NCBI RefSeq assembly: GCF_000173975.1 | Contig: NZ_ACEP01000064.1 | Coordinates: 1 to 64,000 of the forward strand | DNA from: Anaerobutyricum hallii DSM 3353 | Lineage (GTDB): Bacteria > Bacillota > Clostridia > Lachnospirales > Lachnospiraceae | Length of the DNA stretch: 64,000 nucleotides | Direction: 5' to 3' | Part shown: in pieces, positions 34,653-43,158 of the stretch | Layout: every line of letters starts with the position of its first letter | Position numbering within the stretch: position 1 is the first letter of the stretch | Translations under genes and position numbers: made by a program | Notes under the pieces: generated by a model | Told to the model about the DNA's origin: nothing | What the model saw: the letters and a program-made list of their open reading frames with translations, nothing else | Database searches by the model: none

Positions 34653-36334
34653 TACGAATTTCACAGTTGAAATTAAAGGTGGGACATACCAGAGAAGAAC
34701 TTTTTGAAGAGATTATTCATCAGGCGCATGGGAAAAGACCTGTCTCATGGCGGATTGTAAGAAAGTCTGTGGATGCAAGAAAGAAGCCACAGCTTTTTTA
34801 TGTGTATACAATTGATGCAGAGTTTGAAAATGAAAAAAAGCTTCTTTCAGCCAAAAAAAGTAAATGGACACGTTCTACTGTAGTGAAGTATAGATTTCCA
34901 TATAATAAGAAAGATGGATCAGGAGCAAGCTCGACAGAAGTTTCGACAATAGACAGGGCAGTTATTGTCGGTATGGGACCAGCAGGACTTTTTGCAGCCT
35001 TAGTTCTTGCAAGAGCAGGATTTGCCCCCATTGTATTTGAGCGGGGAGACTGCGTGGAAAAACGTTCGGAGATTGTCGAGCATTTCTTTGAAAGTGGAGA
35101 ACTTGATGAAGAGTCTAATGTACAGTTTGGCGAGGGCGGTGCAGGAACATTTTCTGACGGCAAGTTAAATACCTTAGTCAAGGATAAATTTGGACGTAAC
35201 CATTTTGTTTTAAAAGAATTTGTCAAACATGGTGCACCAGAAGAAATCCTTTATGAAGCTAAACCACATATTGGTACAGATATTTTAAAAGATGTGGTGG
35301 CATCAATTCGAAAAGAAATAGAAAGTCTTGGCGGGGAGGTACATTTCCGCACGAAAGTCTGTGATATCTTATGTGAAAAAATCAGTGGTTCTGTGGCAGA
35401 AAGAGAGAGAGCTGAAGCAGAAAAAAAACTTTTGATGCAGGACAAACAGCTAACAGGACTTATTCTTGAAAAAGAAGGAGTGCAAGCGGAATACCCTTGC
35501 CGCAATGTTATTTTTGCAATCGGTCACAGTGCAAGAGACACTTTTTATATGCTTCATGAAAGGGAACTTTCTATGAATCCAAAAGCATTTGCGATTGGTG
35601 TGCGTGTGGAACATCTGGCACATTTGATTAATGAAAGTCAGTATGGAGAGGGATATCCAGAGGAAGTTCCAACAGCAAGCTATAAACTGACGCATCAGTG
35701 CAAAGGCACTGGCAGAGGAATTTATTCGTTCTGCATGTGTCCTGGCGGTTATGTTGTAAATTCTTCTTCAGAAAAAGGTCGGCTTTGCGTCAATGGAATG
35801 AGTTACCATAACCGGGCAGGACATAATTCTAATACTGCATTGATTACTACAGTGACGCCAGATGATTTCCCATCAGATAGTCCATTAGCAGGATTGGAAT
35901 TTCAGCGTAAATATGAGGAACTTGCTTATAAAATCGGAAATGGAAAGATTCCGGTACAGCTTTTTGGAGACTTTCTGAAAAATCAGATGTCCACAAAACT
36001 TGGAAACGTTACTCCGTCCATAAAAGGAGAATGGCAGTTCGCAAACTTACACGAATGTCTGCCAGATTATGTCTGTGCATCCCTCGAAGAAGGAATGAGA
36101 GCCTTCGGGCATAAAATCAAAGGCTACGATGCAGAAGATACGGTTTTTTCCGGAGTAGAGACAAGAACATCTTCACCACTTCGTATGGAAAGAAATAAAC
36201 AGTTTGAAAGTAACATACAAGGTCTTTTTCCATGTGGAGAAGGAGCAGGTTATGCGGGAGGAATCACTTCTGCAGCTATGGATGGTATTAAAACTGCAGA
36301 AGCTATTGCAGAGAAGATTCTCACACAGAATTAA
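34649..36334 (+). CDS. COG2509-type NAD(FAD)-utilising dehydrogenase
   Basis: A 561-residue predicted FAD-dependent protein of unknown substrate. An N-terminal domain of about 100 residues (KSVDARKKPQLFYVYTID) precedes the FAD motif VGMGPAGLFAALVLAR and the conserved block NVQFGEGGAGTFSDGKLNT. Later blocks are CMCPGGYVVNSSSEKGR and the C-terminal GEGAGYAGGITSAAMDGIK. It overlaps the preceding flavoprotein by four bases. The pair occupies the slot where dgkA, cdd and era usually follow ybeY. Confidence 0.9.
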   Translation: MIRISQLKLKVGHTREELFEEIIHQAHGKRPVSWRIVRKSVDARKKPQLFYVYTIDAEFENEKKLLSAKKSKWTRSTVVKYRFPYNKKDGSGASSTEVSTIDRAVIVGMGPAGLFAALVLARAGFAPIVFERGDCVEKRSEIVEHFFESGELDEESNVQFGEGGAGTFSDGKLNTLVKDKFGRNHFVLKEFVKHGAPEEILYEAKPHIGTDILKDVVASIRKEIESLGGEVHFRTKVCDILCEKISGSVAERERAEAEKKLLMQDKQLTGLILEKEGVQAEYPCRNVIFAIGHSARDTFYMLHERELSMNPKAFAIGVRVEHLAHLINESQYGEGYPEEVPTASYKLTHQCKGTGRGIYSFCMCPGGYVVNSSSEKGRLCVNGMSYHNRAGHNSNTALITTVTPDDFPSDSPLAGLEFQRKYEELAYKIGNGKIPVQLFGDFLKNQMSTKLGNVTPSIKGEWQFANLHECLPDYVCASLEEGMRAFGHKIKGYDAEDTVFSGVETRTSSPLRMERNKQFESNIQGLFPCGEGAGYAGGITSAAMDGIKTAEAIAEKILTQN

Positions 36335-36429
36335 GTACAGCCAGCAACGAGACAAAGCTTGACTGCATTTACTTACAAAGATATTTCTGTGTTTACAAAC
36401 GTAGGACCATTGTGTATAATACAACGGAA

Positions 36430-36486
36430 TGTACTCTCGGAGTCTTTCTTGTACCTAATTTTGTGAGAAGATTCCGAGAGTATATC
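36430..36486 (+). repeat. Family B 5'-leader hairpin, copy B4
   Basis: TGTACTCTCGGAGTCTTTCT (36430) pairs with AGATTCCGAGAGTATA (ends 36484) to form a stem of about 17 bp around TTGTACCTAATTTTGTG. The 57-base hairpin ends nine bases before AGGAGG. With B5 it is the cleanest compact form of the family. Confidence 0.8.
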
Positions 36487-36508
36487 GGATTAAAAAGGAG
36501 GAAATTTT

Positions 36509-36733
36509 ATGAATAATATTGATATTGATAGAATTAATGAACTATACCATAAATCCAAATCTGTAGGACTTACCAAAGCAGAAGAAGCAGAGCAGAAAAA
36601 ACTCCGCAAAGCTTACCTTGCTGCCATCCGCAAAAACTTGCGTGGTTCTTTGAACCGAATTGACATTCAGAATAAAGACGGAAGTATCGAAAATCTTGGT
36701 GAGAAATATGGAAAGAAGCTGGATAAAAACTAA
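36509..36733 (+). CDS. DUF896 family small protein
   Basis: A 74-residue basic helical protein with the DUF896 (YnzC/YneD) pattern: INELYHKSKSVGLTKAEEAEQ and RKAYLAAIRKNLRGSLNRI, then a short tail. The function is not well defined; Bacillus relatives are connected with the SOS response. AGGAGG precedes the ATG by seven bases. Its stop lies two bases before the cyclo-ligase start, so the two form an operon. Confidence 0.9.
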   Translation: MNNIDIDRINELYHKSKSVGLTKAEEAEQKKLRKAYLAAIRKNLRGSLNRIDIQNKDGSIENLGEKYGKKLDKN

Positions 36734-36734
36734 A

Positions 36735-37283
36735 ATGCCAGAAGAAGCTTTAGAATTAAAAAAGAATCTGCGGTGTGATATGAAAGCAAGACGAAATGCA
36801 TTGACAGATGAAGAAAAAAAACATGCCGCAGCAAACTGCCTGTCAAAATTAAAAGAACTGCCGGAATTTATGAATGCAGACTGGATATATGCCTATATCG
36901 CCTGCCGGAATGAATTAGAAACCGCAGACATCATTAGCTGGTGTCTTTCTTATGGAAAGCATGTTGCCGTTCCAAAAGTACAAGGAGAAATCATGCATTT
37001 TTACGAAATCACTGCGCTATCTGACTGTGTTCCCGGAGCATTTGGTATCCTTGAGCCAGCAGGAGAAGAAAAAGACAGAATCACAACTCCAGGCTTTATG
37101 CTTGTCCCAGGACTTGCCTTTGATAAAAACGGAAATCGTCTTGGATACGGCGGTGGATTCTACGATAAATATCTCGCATCCCATGAGGAGATTATAACAG
37201 CGGCATTGGGGTACGACTTTCAAATCGTAGAAAAAGTACCGTCCGAATCCCATGATAGGAGGATGGACTATTTAATTTATTAG
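36735..37283 (+). CDS. 5-formyltetrahydrofolate cyclo-ligase
   Basis: Converts 5-formyl-THF to 5,10-methenyl-THF using ATP, returning the storage form to the active folate pool. The 182-residue protein has the family motifs RRNALTDEEKKHAA, LVPGLAFDKNGNRLGYGGGFYDKYL and a C-terminal SESHDRRMDYLIY. ATG 36735 is chosen because it starts the homologous region; the ribosome binding site is weak, consistent with coupling to DUF896. The 3' end is part of the outer arm of a family A element. Confidence 0.92.
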   Translation: MPEEALELKKNLRCDMKARRNALTDEEKKHAAANCLSKLKELPEFMNADWIYAYIACRNELETADIISWCLSYGKHVAVPKVQGEIMHFYEITALSDCVPGAFGILEPAGEEKDRITTPGFMLVPGLAFDKNGNRLGYGGGFYDKYLASHEEIITAALGYDFQIVEKVPSESHDRRMDYLIY

Positions 37284-37452
37284 GCAAAACAGACGCCCTC
37301 GAAGAGAAAAGCGCCTCTATATTTGTGACTTTAGTCGCGGCGGTTTGGATGTTCGCTTATGCGCTCGCATCCGAACCTTGCTCCGAGGCCACAAATATAG
37401 AGGCGCTTTTCTCTTCGAGGGCTGTCTTTGGCTGGATTTTTAAATTAAATAG
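37268..37452 (+). repeat. Family A nested palindrome, copy A8
   Basis: The inner arms 37295-37327 (GCCCTCGAAGAGAAAAGCGC..) and 37390-37422 are a perfect 33-bp inverted repeat. The outer arms CTATTTAATTTA (37268-37279, inside the last codons of the cyclo-ligase gene) and TAAATTAAATAG (37441-37452) are also perfect. The core is in the gene's sense direction, with inner stem GGTTTGGATG/CATCCGAACC, where GGATG/CATCC replaces GAATG/CATTC. Confidence 0.97.
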
Positions 37453-37510
37453 TGCATGGGAAAGATTTGAGGTTGAAATCGGAAGTCTCTCATCCCCAAA
37501 TTACTCCCAA

Positions 37511-38122
37511 CTAATCAGCCATCGGTTTTGTGAAGGTTATAAATATTTGTCGGATTGTCTGATGTAAATAAGGAAGATATTCTTCCATGGATACTGGCTG
37601 CTGATATAAGATGCAGCTATAGCAGGTAGAGCCTACCAGCTCTAAGATTGTAAAGAGCATTAATTCCTGATTTTCGCAGAAGATATGATTCTGTGTCAGC
37701 ATATCCTGATAGTAATCATAAAATTGTCGGGAATTTTCCGGGACCGTCTTCTCAAAAGCATTTTTAAAGATTCCCCAGGAAAGATTCTTAGAGATGAACT
37801 GAAGAAGCTTCGGTTCTTTTTCTAATCGGTCTATAATATGATCAATGACGAAAAACATCTGGTTTTCAAAACCCTGAATATTCTGTTCGATTAAAGCCGT
37901 ATGTGCATTCCCAAAAAGCTGGCTTGTTTTATATGTTACAAGCTTGTCTCTTAAATCATATTTATCTTTAAAATATAAATAGAAAGTTCCTTTTGCGAGA
38001 CCTGCCCGATTTACAATGTCGGAAATGGTTGTTTTAGTAAACCCCTTTTCGGTAAACAGTTCAAAAGAAGTCTGCAATAATGTTGTATTCTTTTGTTTTT
38101 TATTTGTCTCAACTTTTCCCAT
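37511..38122 (-). CDS. TetR-family transcriptional repressor
   Basis: A 203-residue protein. The N-terminal helix-turn-helix (TTISDIVNRAGLAKGTFYLY, about residues 31-50) is followed by FKDKYDLRDKL, as in TetR regulators of efflux genes. The C-terminal ligand domain is not diagnostic. It is divergent from the MMPL transporter. Three copies of a TGACC-based dyad lie between them, one inside the transporter promoter, so this protein probably represses the transporter and itself. Confidence 0.92.
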   Translation of the reverse strand: MGKVETNKKQKNTTLLQTSFELFTEKGFTKTTISDIVNRAGLAKGTFYLYFKDKYDLRDKLVTYKTSQLFGNAHTALIEQNIQGFENQMFFVIDHIIDRLEKEPKLLQFISKNLSWGIFKNAFEKTVPENSRQFYDYYQDMLTQNHIFCENQELMLFTILELVGSTCYSCILYQQPVSMEEYLPYLHQTIRQIFITFTKPMAD

Positions 38123-38177
38123 AATAATACCACCTTAAACGATGCTGAATGTATTTGGCTACATTATGCAACAAAAA

Positions 38178-38281
38178 TGACCAAAAGTCAATAACGTAAA
38201 AATGACCAAAATTCAGTTTCGCTTATTGAGGAAAATTGTGCGTTACTCAGTGTTGACCGATGGTCATTTTTTGCATATAAT
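38178..38281 (+). promoter_or_regulatory. MMPL operon promoter with three TetR-type operators
   Basis: TTGACC (38253-38258) and TATAAT (38276-38281) are 17 bases apart. The perfect dyad TGACCGATGGTCA (38254-38266) lies between them. Two related sites, TGACCAAAAGTCA (38178-38190) and TGACCAAAATTCA (38203-38215), are 25 bases apart and nearer the tetR gene. The arrangement suits co-repression of both directions by the divergent TetR protein. Confidence 0.85.
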
Positions 38282-38314
38282 GTTGGTTAGGAAAAGAAAA
38301 TAAATAAAGAGGGG

Positions 38315-40432
38315 ATGATGAATTTGTTAATCAAGATGGGTAAGCAGATTGCGAAACATAAATTTCTGATTTTGCTTATTGGATTTTTGTTACTGATACC
38401 TTCCTTAATAGGAATGGTAACGACAAGAGTTAACTATGATTTACTTAGTTATCTGCCAGAGACGCTTGAAACGGTAAAAGGTCAGGATATTATGGTAGAT
38501 GAGTATGGAATGGGAGCGTTCTCGATGGTTGTTGTCGAGAATATGGAACTGAAAGATGTGCAGAAGCTTGAGAAGAAGTTTGAGGCAGTCGATCATGTAA
38601 AGGATGTTCTCTGGTATGATGATGTTGCTGATTTAAATCTTCCAGTACAGATGATTCCGAAAAAGTTAAGAGAAGGTTTCTTTAAAGGCAATGCCACGAT
38701 GATGATCGTACTTTTCGATAATACGACATCATCCGATGAATCTATGAATGCAGTTGCCGAGATGAGAAAGCTTGCGAATAAGCAATGCTTTATCAGTGGT
38801 ATGTCAGGTGTAGTTAATGATATTAAAGATGTTGCACTTGACGAGCTGCCAGTTTACGTTGTGATTGCCGCTGTATTGTCATTCCTGGTACTTGAGTTTA
38901 CGACAGAATCTTTCTTAGTACCAGTGTTCTTCTTATTAAGTATCGGAATTGCAATTATTTATAACTTAGGAAGTAACGTGTTCTTAGGGCAGGTTTCCTA
39001 TATTACAAAGGCACTGACGGCTGTATTACAGCTTGGAGTTACGATGGACTATTCCATTTTCCTGCTGAATAGTTATGAGGAATATAAAGAGAAGTACACA
39101 GAAGATAGGAACCGGGCGATGGGGCATGCGATTGCAAGTACCTTTAAAGCGGTTGTCGGAAGTTCCGTCACAACTGTTGCCGGATTTGCGGCTCTTTGCT
39201 TTATGACATTTGCATTAGGTCGTGATCTTGGTATTGTTATGGCCAAGGGTGTTATTATCGGTGTAATCTGTTGTGTAACGATTCTTCCATCACTGATTCT
39301 TGCATTTGATAAGCAGATTGAGAAGACAAAGCACAGACCGCTGATTAAGAGTGTGGATGGTGCATCAAACTTTATTATCAAGCATCACTGGGTATGGCTG
39401 ATTGTTTTCCTTGTATTATTACTTCCAGCAGTACATGGAAATAATAATATCAAGATTTATTATGATATCGCAAAGTCTATGCCATCCAGCCTGCCAAGTA
39501 ATGTGGCGACAGACCGATTGAAAAAAGACTTTAATATGAGTACGATTCATATGGTAATGATGGACAGTAACATGGATTCTAAAGATAAACGAGATATGCT
39601 CAAAGAGATTGACAATGTAGAAGGTGTTAAATGGACGATAAGCATGAGTTCTCTTGTCGGGGCCTCTGTACCAGAATCCATGATTCCAAAAGATGTAAAG
39701 AGTATGCTCCAAAGCGGTGACCATGAACTGGCTTTTATCTGTTCGGAATATGAATCAGCAACTCCGAAAGTAAATAAGCAGATTGCAAAGATTAATAAGA
39801 TAACGAAGAACTATGATAAAACATCAATGGTAATTGGTGAAGCACCACTTATGAAGGATCTTGAAGATGTTACAAACATTGATATCCAGAATGTAAATAT
39901 TGCTTCAATCGCAGCGATTTTTGTAATTATTCTTATTATATTTAAGTCAATCTCCCTGCCAGTTATTCTGGTAGCCATCATTGAATTTGCGATTGCGGTA
40001 AATATGGCAGTTCCATATTACCAGGGGGTCAGCCTTCCATTTGTTGCTAGCATTGTTATCGGAACGATACAGCTTGGAGCGACAGTAGACTATGCGATTG
40101 TTTATACCAATCGTTATTTGAAAGAACGAAGGAATGGAAAGAATAAGTTAGAGGCAATCAGCATTGCTCATAAGTCAAATATGCTTTCTATTATAACGAG
40201 TGCGTTGAGTTTATTTGCAGCGACTTATGGTGTTGCCTGCTACTCACAGGTAGATATGATTGGTTCTATTTGTACATTGCTGGCAAGAGGTGCTATTATC
40301 AGTATGATCGTTGTTCTCACACTGCTGCCTACGATGTTCCTTATCTTTGATAAGGCGATATGCAAGACAACGAAGGGAATGGGCCATATTGACGATCATA
40401 AAGATACAGTAGTTAATGACATTGTATTATAA
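38315..40432 (+). CDS. MMPL/RND-family membrane transporter
   Basis: About 705 residues with two repeats, each one membrane helix, an outer domain and a bundle of five helices. Conserved membrane blocks are VTMDYSIFLLNSYEEY in the first half and ATVDYAIVYTNRYLKERR in the second, the Asp-Tyr pattern used for proton coupling in MMPL proteins. Likely substrates are lipids or hydrophobic compounds. The start is unclear: ATG 38315 abuts AGAGGGG, and TTG 38324 would give better spacing. The next gene, about 80 bases on, encodes its probable partner. Confidence 0.9.
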   Translation: MMNLLIKMGKQIAKHKFLILLIGFLLLIPSLIGMVTTRVNYDLLSYLPETLETVKGQDIMVDEYGMGAFSMVVVENMELKDVQKLEKKFEAVDHVKDVLWYDDVADLNLPVQMIPKKLREGFFKGNATMMIVLFDNTTSSDESMNAVAEMRKLANKQCFISGMSGVVNDIKDVALDELPVYVVIAAVLSFLVLEFTTESFLVPVFFLLSIGIAIIYNLGSNVFLGQVSYITKALTAVLQLGVTMDYSIFLLNSYEEYKEKYTEDRNRAMGHAIASTFKAVVGSSVTTVAGFAALCFMTFALGRDLGIVMAKGVIIGVICCVTILPSLILAFDKQIEKTKHRPLIKSVDGASNFIIKHHWVWLIVFLVLLLPAVHGNNNIKIYYDIAKSMPSSLPSNVATDRLKKDFNMSTIHMVMMDSNMDSKDKRDMLKEIDNVEGVKWTISMSSLVGASVPESMIPKDVKSMLQSGDHELAFICSEYESATPKVNKQIAKINKITKNYDKTSMVIGEAPLMKDLEDVTNIDIQNVNIASIAAIFVIILIIFKSISLPVILVAIIEFAIAVNMAVPYYQGVSLPFVASIVIGTIQLGATVDYAIVYTNRYLKERRNGKNKLEAISIAHKSNMLSIITSALSLFAATYGVACYSQVDMIGSICTLLARGAIISMIVVLTLLPTMFLIFDKAICKTTKGMGHIDDHKDTVVNDIVL

Positions 40433-40520
40433 ATAATATGTAATCCCGGAATCTAATGGAAGCAAAGCGTCATATGCTGTACAAAAGATTCCAGGAGCAT
40501 AAATTTAGGGAGTGATAGAG

Positions 40521-43001
40521 ATGAGAAATAAAAGATTTGTAAAACACACATCCAGAGCATTTGCTATTCTCATGAGTGCCATGATGGCAGTAGGAATTGC
40601 AATGCCAGTCAATGCAGCAGGAAAAAAAGATTCCAAAAAAGAAGATAAGACAGAGACGGTATATGTAAATGCGAATGCAGACGGAAGCGTTGATAAGATT
40701 ACTGTAAGCGACTGGTTAAAGAATCATAGCAGCAGTGATACATTAGAGGACTTTTCCAACCTCGAGAATATCAAGAATGTAAAAGGTGACGAGACATTTA
40801 CCCAGAATGCAGATGGTTCTATTGTATGGGATTCTAAAGGAAATGATATTTATTATCAGGGCGAATCCAATGAAGAACTTCCAGTAACAATGAAAGTTAC
40901 TTATTATCTTGACGGACAGCAGATGGATCCGAAAGATATGGCTGGTAAAAGTGGTGAAGTAAAGATACGCTTTGATTACTATAACAACTCCAATGAAACG
41001 GTAAAAGTAAAAGGCAAGAACTATAATATAAAGACTCCATTTACTATGGTTACCGGAATGATTCTTTCTTCTGATGTATTTTCTAATATCGAAGTTACTA
41101 ATGGTAAAGTAATTAGCGATGGAGATAAAAATGTTGTTGTAGGTCTTGCGTTCCCTGGATTAAAGAGCAGTCTTAATCTGGCATCTTATGATAAATTAGA
41201 TGATGTAGATATTCCAGAATATGTAGAAGTTACAGCGAAGGCAGATAAGTTTGAACTTGCATTAACAGCAACAGCGGCAACAACAGGAACATTAAAAGAC
41301 ATTGATACAAGCAATTTAAATGACGTAGATGATTTAAAAGACAGCATGGATAAACTTACAGATGCAACCGATAAGCTGATTGATGGAAGTGAAGCTTTAT
41401 CCGATGGAATGGGAACTCTTTCTTCTTCAGCAGGAGAATATACAAAGGGCGTATCTTCCGCGAATGCTGGAGTAAAGCAGCTTCTATCCGGTCTTAATAC
41501 ATTAAGTTCTAAGAGTGGACAGTTAGAATCTGGTGTAGAATCTTTGAATAAAGGATTAAAAGCCCTGAAAAAGGGAACAAAGTCACTGAATGCAGGAATC
41601 TCCTCCTATACAAAAGGAGTATCTGGCTTAGATGCTGGTTTACAGTCAGCAGCAAGCGGTACAGGTAAGTTAGAGTCAGGAGCAGGAGCACTTTCTAAAG
41701 GTATTAAAAGTTATACCGAAAATGAAGCTAAAATTGCAGCAGGAATCAAAAAGTTAAATAATAAGGTTTCTGGAATGAGTAATTTGGAACTGCCAAGTGA
41801 CACAGAATTAAAAGCAGTAAAGAAGGCATCCTCTGCATTAGAAAGTGACGCGAAAAAGTTACAGGAATCGGCAACAGAGATTCAATCGGCAATTGATAAG
41901 ATGAATAAGTTATCTGAAGCAGTGGAGGCGCACAATAGTAAGATAGATGAACATAATAAAGAAGTTTCAGAGAAGTTCAGTAGTGCAAAATCTGCATTAG
42001 ATGATATTGATAAAAAGGCAACGGATAAGGCAAATGAAAAGATTGCCAGCCAGAAAGATTCTCTTAGCAGCAGTGCAACTTCAAAGGCAAAAGAAGAAGC
42101 TAAATCTGCCATTGATAGTGTAAATATGGATGGATTGACCGATGAAATGAAGAGTGCTTTAAAGAGTGCCATTGATAATAACGTTAGTGTAAGTGCAGAG
42201 CCATCAAGCATTGAAATCAGTGGCCTGGCAAGTGATGCCGAAAAAGCATTAGGAGATGCTCCAAGTGCAGAGAAGCTTAATATTGGCAAAGTTAATGTAG
42301 GACTCAGTGATATGGAAACTCTGTTAAAAGATATGAAGACACAGGCAGCAGTATTAGAGAGTTTTGCAGCAAATACAGGTTCTTTATCCGATGCAGCAAG
42401 TCAGATTCCAGATTTGATCAAGGGTGTTGATGAATTAAATACCGGAGCGCAGGCTCTTACTGCAAATAATAAAACGCTTACAAGTGGTATGAAAGATTTA
42501 ACTTCTGGTCTTAGCACCCTTTCTACCGGACTTGATACCATGACAAAAGGAGCGGCGACCTTAACAGGCAATAACAGTGTTCTTACAAAAGGAGCAAGTT
42601 CCGTAGATAAAGGAACAGGTAAGTTAGTAGCGGGAAGCAGCCAGTTAGTAACTGGTGTAAAGGCTTATGCACAGGGGGTTAATGCAGCAGCGATCGGTGT
42701 ACAGAGTCTTTCTTCTGGAATGAATAAGTTAGACTCCGCAGGCGGACAGCTTACTTCTGGTATTGATAAGCTTGCTACAGGAAGCGATACACTTACAAAA
42801 GGCTTAAAGACATTTAATGATGATGGAATCAGCAAGCTTTCTGACCTTGCAGGAGATGATCTTGACAGCGTGATCAATCATTTCAAGGCTGTAAAGAAGG
42901 CAGATAACAGATACAAATCCTTCGGCGGAATTAAGAAAAATGCGAAGGGAAGCGTGAAATTTGTGATTGAAACAGACCCTATCGAGGCAGACGAGAATTA
43001 A
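40521..43001 (+). CDS. Secreted coiled-coil protein, YhgE/Pip N-terminal-like
   Basis: An 826-residue exported protein. A signal peptide with likely cleavage after NAA (about residue 33) precedes a beta-rich domain (residues 45-250). Long coiled coils then follow with L-x-x-G heptads (LESGVESLNKGLKALKKG, LDAGLQSAASGTGKLESG), separated by a central charged helical region. It resembles the outer part of YhgE/Pip proteins but has no membrane domain. It probably works with the adjacent MMPL transporter. ATG 40521 has GGGAG eight bases upstream; a GTG three codons earlier is less likely. Confidence 0.8.
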   Translation: MRNKRFVKHTSRAFAILMSAMMAVGIAMPVNAAGKKDSKKEDKTETVYVNANADGSVDKITVSDWLKNHSSSDTLEDFSNLENIKNVKGDETFTQNADGSIVWDSKGNDIYYQGESNEELPVTMKVTYYLDGQQMDPKDMAGKSGEVKIRFDYYNNSNETVKVKGKNYNIKTPFTMVTGMILSSDVFSNIEVTNGKVISDGDKNVVVGLAFPGLKSSLNLASYDKLDDVDIPEYVEVTAKADKFELALTATAATTGTLKDIDTSNLNDVDDLKDSMDKLTDATDKLIDGSEALSDGMGTLSSSAGEYTKGVSSANAGVKQLLSGLNTLSSKSGQLESGVESLNKGLKALKKGTKSLNAGISSYTKGVSGLDAGLQSAASGTGKLESGAGALSKGIKSYTENEAKIAAGIKKLNNKVSGMSNLELPSDTELKAVKKASSALESDAKKLQESATEIQSAIDKMNKLSEAVEAHNSKIDEHNKEVSEKFSSAKSALDDIDKKATDKANEKIASQKDSLSSSATSKAKEEAKSAIDSVNMDGLTDEMKSALKSAIDNNVSVSAEPSSIEISGLASDAEKALGDAPSAEKLNIGKVNVGLSDMETLLKDMKTQAAVLESFAANTGSLSDAASQIPDLIKGVDELNTGAQALTANNKTLTSGMKDLTSGLSTLSTGLDTMTKGAATLTGNNSVLTKGASSVDKGTGKLVAGSSQLVTGVKAYAQGVNAAAIGVQSLSSGMNKLDSAGGQLTSGIDKLATGSDTLTKGLKTFNDDGISKLSDLAGDDLDSVINHFKAVKKADNRYKSFGGIKKNAKGSVKFVIETDPIEADEN

Positions 43002-43050
43002 GAAAATGTCACAAAAATAGCAGATAGCAGGTAAAATTTTAAGAAATCCC

Positions 43051-43079
43051 TTGATAAACAATGGAAAACCTGCTATACT
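43051..43079 (+). promoter_or_regulatory. Promoter of the rimP-nusA-infB operon
   Basis: TTGATA (43051-43056) and TATACT (43074-43079) have a 17-base spacer. AGCAGGT (43026-43032) and ACCTGCT (43068-43074) form a widely spaced dyad ending in the -10 box, a possible operator. Confidence 0.75.
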
Positions 43080-43100
43080 ACGAATAGTATACTGTAGATG

Positions 43101-43128
43101 ATAAGAGTGGGTGGGTGCCCACTCTTAT
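43101..43128 (+). promoter_or_regulatory. Leader hairpin before rimP
   Basis: ATAAGAGTGGG pairs perfectly with CCCACTCTTAT across the six-base loop TGGGTG. It lies about 20 bases after the promoter and 30 before the rimP start, with no T-run, so it is not an intrinsic terminator. Comparable leader hairpins precede rimP in other Firmicutes as I recall, and may mediate NusA autoregulation. Confidence 0.6.
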
Positions 43129-43158
43129 TGTATGTCTGGGAAAGAGGTGAGAATCAAC

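Noticed and set aside
93-37452. Family A repeats as a CRISPR array
   Set aside because: Copies are kilobases apart, palindromic over more than 100 bases and tied to gene ends; there are no evenly spaced spacers and no cas genes.
93-37452. Family A elements as integron attC sites
   Set aside because: attC sites keep conserved ends with a variable middle and flank cassette genes; here the core is conserved, the arms vary, and no integron integrase or cassette order is present.
43101-43128. rimP leader hairpin as a terminator/attenuator
   Set aside because: The stem is followed by TTGTATGTC rather than a T-run, so intrinsic termination is unlikely.
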